Below are positions 27,193-34,424 of a DNA stretch of 64,000 bases, one piece after another. The notes below the pieces were generated by a model. The model saw nothing but the letters and a program-made list of their open reading frames with translations. It made no database searches and was not told where the DNA came from. This DNA comes from JAUXFS01 sp963772635 (GTDB lineage Bacteria; Pseudomonadota; Alphaproteobacteria; Rhodospirillales; Defluviicoccaceae): contig CAVYYK010000044.1 in NCBI GenBank assembly GCA_963772635.1, positions 1-64,000 of the forward strand. Direction: 5' to 3'. The number at the start of each line of letters is the position of its first letter. Position 1 is the first letter of the stretch. The position numbers and the translations under genes were made by a program.

Positions 27193-28743
27193 TTACAGGT
27201 AATCGGTCAAGCTCAGCTGGCGGACGCGGGAGATGGTCTCGTAGGACGCCTCGAGAGCGCGGGACTGGTCGAGCAGCTTGGTGATCGCTTCCAGGGGATC
27301 CACGTTCTCGATATCGGCGGCGCGGCCTTCGAGGGTGGCGATGAACTGTTTGTGGTGCTCGTTGGTGTCGTGGATGAGGACCTGCTGGTAGCCGATATCC
27401 ATCTGCATCCGCTCGATGGTGCCGTCCAACTCGGGCCCGTACGGCGGCGGGTCGTCGACGTTCCGGTCGAGGGCGTTGTTGAGCAGCGAGATGGCGTCGT
27501 CGATCCGGTCGAGATTCTGATCGAGCCCGCCTTCCGAGCCTTGGACGCCCTGGGCGATGATGGAGATTGCCCGGATCGCCTTTTCGAAAGCGGGGTCGAT
27601 CGCATTCAGATCGATGTCGAAGTCGCGGTTCTGGTCGACCCGATGGCTGAGCGTCACCGAATCGCCGCGATAGTAGGAGGCGGCGGCGACGGTGCCGGCG
27701 ACCTCGGCGGCGAGGGCGCCTTGGTCGACCAGCTTCTTGGCGGCGATGGTGACGGTGGTGCCGTCGTTGGCGAGGACCGTGTAGGTGCCGTTGTTGCCGG
27801 CGCTGCCGGAGACCGTGAACGCCGAGCCGACCGGGATCGCCGCCAGCGAGCCGGCGATGCCGGCGGTGACCGTATCGGTGGCGCCGCTGGCGAAGGTCAG
27901 CCCGCCGGTCGCCGCGGGTGACAGGGCGATGTCGTCCGGCGCCGTGAGAGTGGCGCCGACCGGGCCCTCGGCGACGAACTTACGGGTGACCAGGTCGATC
28001 GTGGTGCCGCCGCCGCCGACCGACTGGACGGTGAAGGTGCCGTCGTTGACGCCGCCGGGGGTGCCGGAGAGGGTGATCGTTGTCCCCGGTGCGATGTTGG
28101 CGAACTCCGCCGTCGTCGCGGTGATCCGGCTTGGGCCGCCGGTGCCGCCGGGGTCGGCTTCGAAGATCAGCCAGTTGCCGTTGCCGGCGGCGTCGGCCGA
28201 GAGCGAGAACCTCTCCAGGTGGGCGTCGCGGGTCTCCGCGTACTTGACGGTGGCACCGTCGTAGGTGGCCTGGAAGTCGGCGAGCGAGGTCAGGTTGAAC
28301 TCGACCGGCTCGGTCGTCACCCTGCCGCCGGCGAAAACGTAGCGTCCGTCGACCTCGGTGTTGAGGTGTGTCTCCAGGTCTTTCAGCGCGCGAAAGGCGG
28401 CGGACTGAAGGTCATCGATGTGGACGTCGTCGAGGGGCGTTCCGGTGCCGATATCCAGCAGCATGTTGCGAAAGTCGTGGATCGTCGTGCGGGCGCCCTC
28501 GACGGTGGTGGCGACGAGATCGAGCCGGGTCCCCATCATCTCGTTGTTGCTCGCGAACCGCTCGAGGATGTCGCGGGAGTTCTCGACGTTGAGCAGGTGA
28601 CCCGTCTGCCGGGCAATCCCGATGTAGTCCTGGGAGACCTTCTCACTGGAAACCTGGACCTCGAGGTCGTGCAACCTCTGCTGGGTCCGATAAAGGACGC
28701 CGAGGATCGAATTGCTGGTGGCAAAATTGCTGATGCGTTCCAT
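27193..28743 (-). CDS. flgL: Flagellar hook-filament junction protein FlgL with an inserted variable domain
   Basis: A 516-residue flagellin-like protein (HAP3) joining hook and filament outside the cell; exported by the flagellar type III system. The N-terminal flagellin-D0/D1 region is MERISNFATSNSILGVLYRTQQRLHDLEVQ, and the C-terminal region VLIHDTNEHHKQFIATLEGR to LEASYETISRVRQLSLTDYL. Between residues about 150 and 385 lies a large Gly/Thr-rich insert with two similar beta units (ITLSGTPGGVNDGTFTVQSV and FTVSGSAGNNGTYTVLANDG), making it longer than the usual 300-400 residues. It follows flgK by 39 bases. The 3' end is duplicated downstream. Confidence 0.92.
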   Translation of the reverse strand: MERISNFATSNSILGVLYRTQQRLHDLEVQVSSEKVSQDYIGIARQTGHLLNVENSRDILERFASNNEMMGTRLDLVATTVEGARTTIHDFRNMLLDIGTGTPLDDVHIDDLQSAAFRALKDLETHLNTEVDGRYVFAGGRVTTEPVEFNLTSLADFQATYDGATVKYAETRDAHLERFSLSADAAGNGNWLIFEADPGGTGGPSRITATTAEFANIAPGTTITLSGTPGGVNDGTFTVQSVGGGGTTIDLVTRKFVAEGPVGATLTAPDDIALSPAATGGLTFASGATDTVTAGIAGSLAAIPVGSAFTVSGSAGNNGTYTVLANDGTTVTIAAKKLVDQGALAAEVAGTVAAASYYRGDSVTLSHRVDQNRDFDIDLNAIDPAFEKAIRAISIIAQGVQGSEGGLDQNLDRIDDAISLLNNALDRNVDDPPPYGPELDGTIERMQMDIGYQQVLIHDTNEHHKQFIATLEGRAADIENVDPLEAITKLLDQSRALEASYETISRVRQLSLTDYL

Positions 28744-28782
28744 GGCTCGATTGCTTTCTCGTTCAGGCCGTTATTGTCCGGC

Positions 28783-30981
28783 TCATACCGCGTTCTCCAG
28801 GGCTTCGAACATCTTCTGGATGACGGTGATCACCCGGGCCGAGGCGGCGTAGGCCTGCTGGTAGAGGATCAGGTCGCCCATCTCCTCGTCCAGGTTGACG
28901 CCGCGCGCCGAGTCGGACTTGAAGCGCAGGCTTTCGACCATGCCTTGCTGGAAGGACATGCGGCTCTCGTTGAGGTCGGCCTCGGTGGAGACCTCGCCGA
29001 TGATCCTCGCCGCGTAGCCGCTGAAGGTGGTGGTGGTGGCGTCGACGCCGCCGGCCCCGTCGAAACCGTTGACGGCGCCGGACGCCTGCGCCAGCTGTTG
29101 GATGACGGTGTCGTCGCCGACGCTGACGAAGTAGGCGCCGGCGACCCCCAGATCCGGGTCCCATTGCACCGCGCCGCGGGAGATGCGCTCGGGCGATGCG
29201 GCGATGTCGCCGCGTACCTCGATTGCGCCAGCCACCCGGACGTCCGCCGAGTGCATGCCGAGATCGGTGAGCAGGGTGTCGCCGCCGCCGACGTCCTGGG
29301 TGACCGTGAAACTGGCGCCGTCGTCGGACGAAATCCGTAACCGTACACCGTTGCCGTCGGGGACGACGCCGGCGGTGAGGCCGGGAATGCCGGCGTTGAT
29401 CGCCGCGGCGACGTCGGTAAGGCTGTCACCGGCGGCGATTGCCAGCGGCGCACCGATCAAGCCCGAGGCGTTGCGAAAGCTGAGGGTCGCCGCGCTGGCT
29501 CCGAACGTCCCGGCAACGACGTTGGTTTCGTGGATGTTGTCGGCGAGCCCGTCGGTGAAAAAGTCGTTGAGACCGAAAAAGTACGAGAACCCGGAAACGG
29601 TTTCGTCGATGGCGCCGTCGCCGTCGGCGTCGAACTCGACGACCGCGTCCTGGGCGACGCTGCCCGAAGCGGTCGCCGCCTCGTCGCGGAAGGCGAGGTT
29701 GAGCGACGGCGCATTGAGATCGATTTCCATTCTGCCGTCGGCATTGAACGCGACCGTCGCCGCGGCGGCGCCGTTCGCCTGCAGCCAGTCCTCGACGGTC
29801 GCGGCGACCTCGGCCACCGTCCACGGGCCGTTCGCCGGTTGGGCGCCGCTGCCGAACGCGGCCGACTGCATCACCGTGTCCAGGGTGGTCACCGCCGCCT
29901 GGTCTCCGGCCGCGTCGAACAGGGCGAGGGTCACGTCGCCGCTGCCGAGCGTGATCGTCTGGGAGGCGGGCTCGACGAAGACGCGGCTGCCGGTCGCCTG
30001 CTGCAACCCGGGGAACGCCACGCCGCGGTTGTGAATTTGGTTGATGCCGTCGCGGACCTCGGCGGCGAGTTCGTCGATCGCGCTCTGCAGGTCGGGCAGG
30101 ATGGAATCGCGCAGCTCGATCAGTCCGGCAAGATGCCCGGACCGGACCGCGTTGGTGATGTCGTTACCCATCGCCGGATCGCTGATGAAGATGCCGTCGA
30201 AGTCGCCCTCGGCGTGGGTGGTGGTCGCGCCGGCGCTGACGGCCGAGACGTGGGAGAGGGTTGCGGCGACTTTGTCGACCAGGGTCACCCCGCCGGCGGT
30301 GAGCACCGCCATGTCGCCGTCGCCGCGTTTGAACACGCGGATGTCGATCAACCCGGACAGCTGGTCGACGACCTTGTCGCGCTCGTCCTGGAGATCGGTG
30401 GTGCCGCTCCCGCCCGCCTGGTGGCGGAGGATATCGTCGTTGAGGTCGGCGATCCGCGAGAGCAGATCGTTGATCTCGTCCACCGTTTGGCCGATCGCCG
30501 CGTCCGCCTCCTGGCGCATGCCCTGGATCGAGGCGCTCATGCCGCTCAGCGTGAGCGCGACGTCCTCGCCGCGACGCACCGCCTCCTTCATTTCCAAGGC
30601 GCCCTGGGGCGCCAGCGCCAGCGATTCCATCGCGCTTTGGAACTGGGAAAGGGTGTGACTGAGCGAGGTATTGCTCTCCGGCGTGCCGAACAGGTCCTGG
30701 ATGCGGGCGTGGAATTCGCTTTTCGTCGAAAGCGCGCTCAGCGTCCCCGTCTCGATGCGCAGGCTCTTGATCAGGCCCTCGTCGATCCGCCGGGTCAGTT
30801 CGCCTGTCCGGACCCCGACCCCTTCGCCAGCCAGCACCTGGTTTTCCAGGTTGACGATCTTGCGCGAGTAGCCGGGCGTGTTGACGTTGGCGACGTTGCG
30901 CGCGACCGTATCGAGAGCCGACTGGTTGGCGAACAGCCCACCTTGGGTGATTCGAAGGGCGCGGGTGAGATCTTGCGACAT
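28783..30981 (-). CDS. flgK: Flagellar hook-associated protein FlgK
   Basis: A 732-residue HAP1 protein. N-terminal rod/hook motif SALDTVARNVANVNTPGYSRK, D0/D1 helices with ALEMKEAVRRGEDVALTLSG and LQDERDKVVDQLSGLIDIRV; C-terminal motif GVNLDEEMGDLILYQQAYAASARVITVIQKMFE. The central part (residues 330-640) is an enlarged beta-rich region containing an EF-hand-like DADGDGAIDETVSG, so calcium binding is possible. It begins at ATG 30981 (MSQDLTRAL); a much longer upstream frame overlaps flgN and is not coding. Longer than Salmonella FlgK (about 550), typical of alphaproteobacteria with inserts. Confidence 0.93.
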   Translation of the reverse strand: MSQDLTRALRITQGGLFANQSALDTVARNVANVNTPGYSRKIVNLENQVLAGEGVGVRTGELTRRIDEGLIKSLRIETGTLSALSTKSEFHARIQDLFGTPESNTSLSHTLSQFQSAMESLALAPQGALEMKEAVRRGEDVALTLSGMSASIQGMRQEADAAIGQTVDEINDLLSRIADLNDDILRHQAGGSGTTDLQDERDKVVDQLSGLIDIRVFKRGDGDMAVLTAGGVTLVDKVAATLSHVSAVSAGATTTHAEGDFDGIFISDPAMGNDITNAVRSGHLAGLIELRDSILPDLQSAIDELAAEVRDGINQIHNRGVAFPGLQQATGSRVFVEPASQTITLGSGDVTLALFDAAGDQAAVTTLDTVMQSAAFGSGAQPANGPWTVAEVAATVEDWLQANGAAAATVAFNADGRMEIDLNAPSLNLAFRDEAATASGSVAQDAVVEFDADGDGAIDETVSGFSYFFGLNDFFTDGLADNIHETNVVAGTFGASAATLSFRNASGLIGAPLAIAAGDSLTDVAAAINAGIPGLTAGVVPDGNGVRLRISSDDGASFTVTQDVGGGDTLLTDLGMHSADVRVAGAIEVRGDIAASPERISRGAVQWDPDLGVAGAYFVSVGDDTVIQQLAQASGAVNGFDGAGGVDATTTTFSGYAARIIGEVSTEADLNESRMSFQQGMVESLRFKSDSARGVNLDEEMGDLILYQQAYAASARVITVIQKMFEALENAV

Positions 30982-31001
30982 GGCTGACTCCGGTGCTAGC
31001 G

Positions 31002-31457
31002 CTACAGCGACCGGTTGACCGAAACGGCCACCGGTGCCAGGCCCCGCGCCGTCCGCCCCTGACCGATGCTGCCTTTGCGGGAATAGGTGCCCGGCCCCGG
31101 CGTCATTGCCCGCGCCGCCTCGGCGACCGTGTCCATGAACCGGCGGTGGGCCGCGACCGCGACCTCCAGCCTGCGGGCGTTCTTCTCGGCCACGGCGATC
31201 AGCCTGTCGCCGAGCTGGCGCAGCCTGCCGCGTTGATCGTCGTCGATGGCGGCAAGCGTATCCGGATTGTCGGCAAACGACCTGAGGAGCGCCTCGTAGG
31301 CGCGGCATGCAGCGAGCTTCTCGGCGGTCAACCCGGCAAGCTCGTCACGCCGGCCCTCGCCGAGCGCGGTATTCTCGCGCAGCAGCACGTCGGCCAGGCG
31401 GACGATGACCGCCTCGGCTTCGGTACCGGGTGCTGCTCCTTGTTCGTTTGTGTTCAT
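31002..31457 (-). CDS. flgN: Flagellar export chaperone FlgN
   Basis: A 151-residue helical protein of the FlgN family, cytosolic chaperone for FlgK and FlgL. Helical segments: AVIVRLADVLLRENTALGEGRRDELAGLTAEKLAACRAYE-type Leu/Glu-rich N-terminal half and LIAVAEKNARRLEVAVAAHR in the second, followed by a YSRKGSIGQGRT tail that alphaproteobacterial FlgN proteins share. The ATG at 31457 overlaps the end of flgJ (ATGA). Its position directly before flgK and flgL, its clients, supports the call. Confidence 0.82.
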   Translation of the reverse strand: MNTNEQGAAPGTEAEAVIVRLADVLLRENTALGEGRRDELAGLTAEKLAACRAYEALLRSFADNPDTLAAIDDDQRGRLRQLGDRLIAVAEKNARRLEVAVAAHRRFMDTVAEAARAMTPGPGTYSRKGSIGQGRTARGLAPVAVSVNRSL

Positions 31458-31789
31458 GGAGTCGGTCCTTCCGTCTTCTCCTGGGCCCGCAGCATCTCGC
31501 GGACCACCGCGTCGGCGATGCCGATGCCGCCGGATTTGGCCAGCGCCTTGCCGTACTGCTCCACCTGCATCGACTGCCACATCTCCTCGGCGAAACCGCC
31601 GCCGAACGGCTCCTCGGCACCGACGCCGGCAAACATCGGCTGCAGCGCCTGGGCGAGGAAGAACGCCTCGAACTCGATCGCGGCGCGGCGGACCTTGGCG
31701 ATGTCGGCGTCGGCGCGCACCGCAGGCGGCTTGCCGTTCGCCGCCAGCACCGCCGCATGCGCCTGGAGGGTCGCCACGCTCTCGCCCAT
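31454..31789 (-). CDS. flgJ: FlgJ-like rod-binding protein (no muramidase domain)
   Basis: A 111-residue protein corresponding to the N-terminal rod-binding domain of FlgJ: KVRRAAIEFEAFFLAQALQPMF, then GGGFAEEMWQSMQVEQYGKALAKSGGIGIADAVVRE. The peptidoglycan hydrolase domain of gamma-proteobacterial FlgJ is absent, as is normal in alphaproteobacteria, where a separate lytic enzyme is used. The start codon ATG at 31789 overlaps the flgI stop by one base (TGATG), and the 3' end overlaps flgN by four bases. Confidence 0.9.
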   Translation of the reverse strand: MGESVATLQAHAAVLAANGKPPAVRADADIAKVRRAAIEFEAFFLAQALQPMFAGVGAEEPFGGGFAEEMWQSMQVEQYGKALAKSGGIGIADAVVREMLRAQEKTEGPTP

Positions 31790-32952
31790 CACATCACCTC
31801 GATTTCGGCGTGCAGGGCGCCGGCCGCCTTGATCGCCTGGAGGATGGAGATCATGTCGCGCGGTCCGATGCCCAGCGCATTGAGCCCGTTGACCAGGTCC
31901 TGGAGGGTGACACCCTCCTGGACGACGCCGAGACGGTGGGTGGAGCTATCGTCCACGGCGATGTCGGTGCGCGGCACCTCCGCCGTATGGCCGACCTCGG
32001 CGAACGGGCTGGGCTGGGAGACCTCCGGCGTCTCGGTGATCCGGATGGTCAGGTTGCCCTGGGCGATGGCGACGGTGCTGACCCGCACGTTCTCTCCCAT
32101 GACGATGATCCCCGAGGTCTCGTCGATGATCACCTTCGCCGGCTGGTCGGGCTCGATCCGCAGTTGCTCGATGTCGGTGATCAGGTTGACCACGTTTCTG
32201 CGGTAGCTGTCGGGCACGTCCACGTTGACGGTGCTCGGATCGCTCGGCCTGGCCGCGGCGGTGCCGAGAAACGCGTTGATCGCCTGGCCGATGCGCCGTG
32301 CGGTGGTGAAGTCGGGGCTGCGCAGGTTGAGGGTGACGCTATCCATATTGGCCATCTCGAAGGCGACCTCGCGCTCGACGATCGCGCCATTGGCGATGCG
32401 GCCGCTGGTCGGTACCCCCTGGGTGACGCTCTCACCCTGGCCCTTGGCGGAGTAGCCGGCGACGCCTACCTGTCCCTGGCCGACAGCGTAGACCTCGCCA
32501 TCGGCGCCGAGCAGCGGGGTGACCAGCAGGGTTCCGCCCTGCAGGTTGTCGGCGTCGCCGAGCGAGCTGACGGTGACGTCGATGCGGGTGCCCTGGCGGG
32601 CGAACGGCGGCAACTCGGCGGTGATCATCACCGCGGCGACGTTCTTGGAGGTAAGTCCCTCGTTGGTCGGCTTGACGCCCAGTCGGTTGAGCATCGACTG
32701 CAGGCTCTGCTTGGTGAAGCTGCCTTCGCGCAGGGTATCGCCGGTGTTGTTGAGGCCGACCACCAGCCCATAGCCGACGAGCTGGTTTTCGCGCACTCCC
32801 TCGAAGTCGACGATGTCCTTGATCCGCGACGCCGCCGACGCCGCGTGAACGCTCGCTATGGCCAGCACCAGGGCGATGACGGCGGCGGTGGCCGTCCGGC
32901 GCTTGGCGAGTCCCCGGCGGCAGGGACGATGATTGTGGTTGTCTGCGTTCAT
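31789..32952 (-). CDS. flgI: Flagellar P-ring protein FlgI
   Basis: A 387-residue secreted P-ring protein that assembles around the rod in the periplasm. It has a long signal peptide (residues 1-40, ATAAVIALVLAIASVHAASA), then RIKDIVDFEGVRENQLVGYG, GLVVGLNNTGDTL, LLVTPLLGADGEVYAVGQGQV and the C-terminal GVTLQDLVNGLNALGIGPRDMISILQAIKAAGAL. Length and motifs are complete. It opens the operon flgI-flgJ-flgN-flgK-flgL; a sigma-54-like promoter lies about 45 bases upstream. flgH and flgA are not in the window. Confidence 0.95.
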   Translation of the reverse strand: MNADNHNHRPCRRGLAKRRTATAAVIALVLAIASVHAASAASRIKDIVDFEGVRENQLVGYGLVVGLNNTGDTLREGSFTKQSLQSMLNRLGVKPTNEGLTSKNVAAVMITAELPPFARQGTRIDVTVSSLGDADNLQGGTLLVTPLLGADGEVYAVGQGQVGVAGYSAKGQGESVTQGVPTSGRIANGAIVEREVAFEMANMDSVTLNLRSPDFTTARRIGQAINAFLGTAAARPSDPSTVNVDVPDSYRRNVVNLITDIEQLRIEPDQPAKVIIDETSGIIVMGENVRVSTVAIAQGNLTIRITETPEVSQPSPFAEVGHTAEVPRTDIAVDDSSTHRLGVVQEGVTLQDLVNGLNALGIGPRDMISILQAIKAAGALHAEIEVM

Positions 32953-32995
32953 CTACGGCTTTCCCGGCAGGCGATGCCAATGCTCGCCATAACCT

Positions 32996-33011
32996 TGCGA
33001 AAGCCGTGCCA
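32996..33011 (-). promoter_or_regulatory. Sigma-54-like promoter upstream of flgI
   Basis: On the minus strand the sequence TGGCACGGCTTTCGCA matches the sigma-54 -24/-12 consensus TGGCAC-N5-TTGCA with one mismatch in the -12 element (TCGCA). It ends about 44 bases before the flgI ATG, a sensible leader length. Sigma-54 control of middle and late flagellar operons is established in Caulobacter and relatives. The match is by eye. Confidence 0.5.
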
Positions 33012-33125
33012 AACTCGTTCACCTCTAACGCGTTGGAAAATTTAGCTTTTGGTGATGGGCTGATTGGCCGGGGACGGCAACATCGGTCGCGGGCGGCAGA
33101 TCTTGCCGGGCGCCACCGGCGCGGA

Positions 33126-34160
33126 CTAAACGCCGGCCTGTTCGAACAGCGCCAGCAGCGACGGATGCATCGCCGACGCGTGCTCCTTGATGAACACGAG
33201 CAGCGACCGCTCGTTGTCGTGGATGAGCCCGTCGTGGCCGATCCGCTCGACCAGCCAGGCCGCTTCCGCCGCGTCGATGGCCTGTCGGCGGTCGGCTTCC
33301 TCGGTCTCGGCGCGCTCGCGCTCGGCCTCCCGCCGCTTGGCCCGGGACCCGAAGATGTCGGCCATTTGCCAGCCCTGGGCGAACTTGCCGCGAACGACGG
33401 CGCCGCCGATGCCGCCGAGCAGCCGACCTATGCAGCGCCGGTCCTTGACCCAGGCCTCGCGCCTCATCACCTCGTCCACGTCCGGCACTTCCGGGGCGCC
33501 GCCGGGGAACATGAGATGGCCGGCGATCGCCTTGACGAACAAATCCTCCCAGGTATCGGCGTTCTCCTTCTCCACTGTCGCGTTGTTGAGATCGAACAGC
33601 ATGTCGGCTTCGGCGCGGGTGACGGTCAGGCTTCCCGCCCCGCCGCCGGCGTAGATCAGCTTGCTGACGATCTCGACGTCCGCGCGGTCGATGACGCCGG
33701 GCCGCCGCCGCTTGGAGCCGAACAGGAGTCCTCCGCCGGCCAGAACGCTCGCCTTGACCGCCTCGAGCGCGAGCAAAACCACGTCCTCGGGGCAACTCCG
33801 CGCCCAATGGACGACGTTGACCAGCAGCTCCAGTTCGGTGCGGCCCTCAATCCTTCCGTCGCGGGTGATTCCCTCGATCAGAAATCGCCCGTCGTCGATG
33901 CCGAGATAACCTTTCGGTTGCTGCTGCCAGACGAAGTAGTCGGTGAGCGCGTCGACCAAGAAGTCGTTCCAGGCGGTGCCGTGGTCGCGGCAGCGCTCGT
34001 TCAGGTAGAACAGAAGCTCGGCTTCGCTGCGGTCGACGACGCCGTCGATGAATACCTCGCGGCGGAGCTTGAGCACGTCGGTGGCGACGATCGCTCCGGC
34101 CGCCACCATCGGCACCACCAGATCGGGCATCGGTCGGGAAAGGGGCGAGGTCAAAGCCAT
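33126..34160 (-). CDS. Conserved-type hypothetical protein with TerB-like acidic helical repeats
   Basis: A 344-residue soluble protein. Three similar segments, FIDGVVDRSEAELLFYLNER, TRAEADMLFDLNNATVEKEN and HDGLIHDNERSLLVFIKEHA, have the DG-x-(I/V)-x-x-x-E arrangement of TerB-type helical bundles. A basic, possibly coiled segment SRAKRREAERERAETEEADRR lies between the second and third. Family TerB proteins are linked to tellurite or stress responses, but the resemblance here is only to the fold. The ATG at 34160 follows GGAGATCGAC. It is divergent from the GH57 gene and lies 170 bases upstream of the flagellar operon on the same strand. Confidence 0.65.
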   Translation of the reverse strand: MALTSPLSRPMPDLVVPMVAAGAIVATDVLKLRREVFIDGVVDRSEAELLFYLNERCRDHGTAWNDFLVDALTDYFVWQQQPKGYLGIDDGRFLIEGITRDGRIEGRTELELLVNVVHWARSCPEDVVLLALEAVKASVLAGGGLLFGSKRRRPGVIDRADVEIVSKLIYAGGGAGSLTVTRAEADMLFDLNNATVEKENADTWEDLFVKAIAGHLMFPGGAPEVPDVDEVMRREAWVKDRRCIGRLLGGIGGAVVRGKFAQGWQMADIFGSRAKRREAERERAETEEADRRQAIDAAEAAWLVERIGHDGLIHDNERSLLVFIKEHASAMHPSLLALFEQAGV

Positions 34161-34424
34161 GTCGATCTCCTGGAGTGTGTTTCCGCCGCGGCGTCGCCGC
34201 CTGCCCCCGGCCCCATTTTGCCTAAAACGACAAGCGAATGCAATCGAAGATAGTATTACTGTAATTTTTTCCCGCATCGGGAGTTGTGACCGATTTCCGC
34301 GGCGCGGGAGCCCAGCCGTGAAAAAAAGGATTGCACGATCGCGAGAGGCGTGCGTTGTTTTCGCGCCAACGGACGGACCGTCCCGATGGATCGTTTCCGT
34401 TTTCAGTCTTTCAGGAGTTCGGCA

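Larger units (their letters stand above)
26080..27478. repeat. Partial tandem duplication of the flgL 3' end plus small gene
   Basis: Two copies of a unit of about 640 bases: 26843-27478 (original) and about 26080-26712 (copy), both containing the end of flgL, a spacer with GGTATCCATTTCTGGGAGC-like sequence, and the small helical gene. They are separated by 130 bases that hold a quinone-oxidoreductase remnant. The copy has a further 14-bp internal duplication (GGCGTATCCATT repeated) near 26341. Divergence of the small proteins shows the event is not recent. Confidence 0.85.

Noticed and set aside
28783..31308. FlgK extended upstream to 841 residues
   Set aside because: The extension lies over flgN in another frame and has no flagellar motif; the standard N-terminus starts at 30981.
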